From positions 39,758,501 to 39,822,500 of the forward strand of contig NC_069377.1 of assembly GCF_021730395.1 (NCBI RefSeq): 64,000 nucleotides of DNA, written 5' to 3'. Below are positions 63,098 to 64,000 of the stretch, in pieces (within the stretch, counting starts at the first letter, position 1; the number at the start of each line of letters is the position of its first letter). Both the position numbers and the translations under genes were made by a program. Below the pieces are notes generated by a model. It was not told the origin of the DNA. It saw only the letters and a list, made by a program, of their open reading frames with translations, and searched no databases. The DNA is from Mercenaria mercenaria (taxonomy: Eukaryota > Mollusca > Bivalvia > Venerida > Veneridae).

Positions 63098-63795
63098 ACC
63101 CCTAGATACAAAGTATATTGGGGCTATATTGGAGTCTGACACACATGTCTGTCTGTAATTTAGCACTCCATTATCTTCTTATCAAATTTGATGATTTTCA
63201 TAAAACTGGCATTACTTGGGCTGAGCGCGAAACTATTGTATCTTGTTCTTTATTCATATACAGTTACATTAGTTTCGCGCTCAGCCCTCGAAATTTAATC
63301 ATTCATTTTATGAAGGCGAAATACATGGCACATGACCTTGGTCACTAAGTCAGAGGTCAAGGTTACAGGGGTCAAAAATCAGTTAGCATTAATTCATGTC
63401 CATGCCATGCTTTCTAAACTTCTAGAATAATATTCATAAAACTAACATCAACTATAAATCTTATCCAGATAATATGCTGAGTTGAAAGCCCAAGTCACTA
63501 GGGCCAACGGTATGGCCAAGGGCAAGATAATACATCAAGGTCAAAGATCAAATCTATAGCTTAAATGTGTGTCCAGTTCATATCTTCTTAACCTCTGGAA
63601 GGATTTTCATAAAACTAGCATCATCAGATTCTGTTAGCCTCATTAAGACAGCATGCAGAGTGCACAACCCAGGTCACTAGGTCCAAGGTCAAGGTCATAC
63701 TTGAAGGTCAGATGTCATGATCACAACATTTTAGTTTCCCTGTTTCAAAGTAGTATTTTGGGTATCAGTCTCCTTCATTGATAGCTGTAGTTTTG
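63098..63795 (+). mobile_element. CCCCTAGATACAAAG tandem-repeat element
   Basis: Starts ACCCCTAGATACAAAGTAT with ATTGGGGCTATATTGG and TGTCTGTCTG, then about three units with TTTTCATAAAACTGGC and CCAAGGTCAAGGTCAT. It ends near TTCATTGATAGCTGTAGTTTT. A 70-bp hairpin element sits at 63218-63287. Confidence 0.6.
63218..63287. mobile_element. 70-bp hairpin mini-element
   Basis: GGGCTGAGCGCGAAACTA and TAGTTTCGCGCTCAGCCC form a perfect 18-bp stem around a 34-base loop, breaking a repeat unit after ATTACTT. Confidence 0.75.
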
Positions 63796-64000
63796 ATAGG
63801 ACTTCATTAGTGAGTGGTTGTAATAGTATCTTATGAATTTTGTCTTCAAAACTAATGCAGATAATTGAAATTCACATTCATGTGTCTTTGGGGTTATAAA
63901 ACTAGGTCTGATCATGGTCTGCACTGTTTGCCGTTCAGTCAGTATCAAGTAAGCACCCCTTTTAACAGTTAATGGTAATGTCCAGATTGAAAGATGGACA
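63796..64000 (+). mobile_element. Family B fragment at window end
   Basis: AACTAATGCAGATAATTGAA and GTTATAAAACTAGGT repeat the sequence around 3825-3885 of the family B copy. Confidence 0.5.

Overview
The window looks like animal (metazoan) nuclear DNA, most likely from a bivalve mollusc. Coding signal is sparse and split into short exons with GT/AG borders. Most of the rest is interspersed repeats whose style I recognise from bivalves: elements opening TTTTTAGCTC, filled with ~125-180 bp tandem units rich in AGGTCA, and closing with a hairpin followed by CTCTTGTT. They resemble the bivalve 'pearl' and Helentron-like non-autonomous elements. The species is inference.

Host genes: (1) the 3' terminal exon of an unrecognised gene at 1005-1229 (+). 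(2) A complete ribosomal protein L12 gene (RPL12, uL11) on the minus strand, six coding exons between 34996 and 20829, giving 165 residues, the same length as human RPL12. Its introns total about 13.7 kb and are packed with transposons. (3) Two 3' exons of a C2H2 zinc-finger gene, 55251-56352 (-). (4) One BTB/POZ-domain exon, 61321-61632 (+), of a gene that leaves the window.

Layout: 1-9547 holds end-to-end repeat elements on the plus strand. 9947-19556 holds two minus-strand AGGTCA-array elements; the second is split by a foldback-ended element, a 67-bp SINE fragment with 13-bp target duplications, and a 2.4-kb CR1/L2-type LINE. 20.1-35.0 kb is RPL12 and its invaded introns: a TIR element carrying a tRNA-like cassette, a 6.3-kb element with ~105-bp TIRs, and fragments of a hAT-like transposase. 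35.2-40.1 kb has SINEs, a TTAA-flanked element and MITEs. 40356-50486 is one large insertion flanked by 8-bp duplications; its ends carry arrays of a repeated motif, and a second 6.7-kb element is nested in it with its empty site still readable. 50.7-55.2 kb is more arrays and a LINE fragment. 55.2-64 kb carries the zinc-finger and BTB exons among further repeats.

The most unusual signals are (a) a common end architecture shared by about ten otherwise different repeat families, (b) the recurrence in several of those families of a direct repeat of AGGTCA spaced by two bases, like a RevDR2 nuclear-receptor site, (c) a TIR element with a tRNA-like cassette and a different hairpin in each otherwise conserved arm, and (d) the motif-array ends of the 10-kb composite. 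No CRISPR array, rRNA gene or convincing functional tRNA gene was seen.
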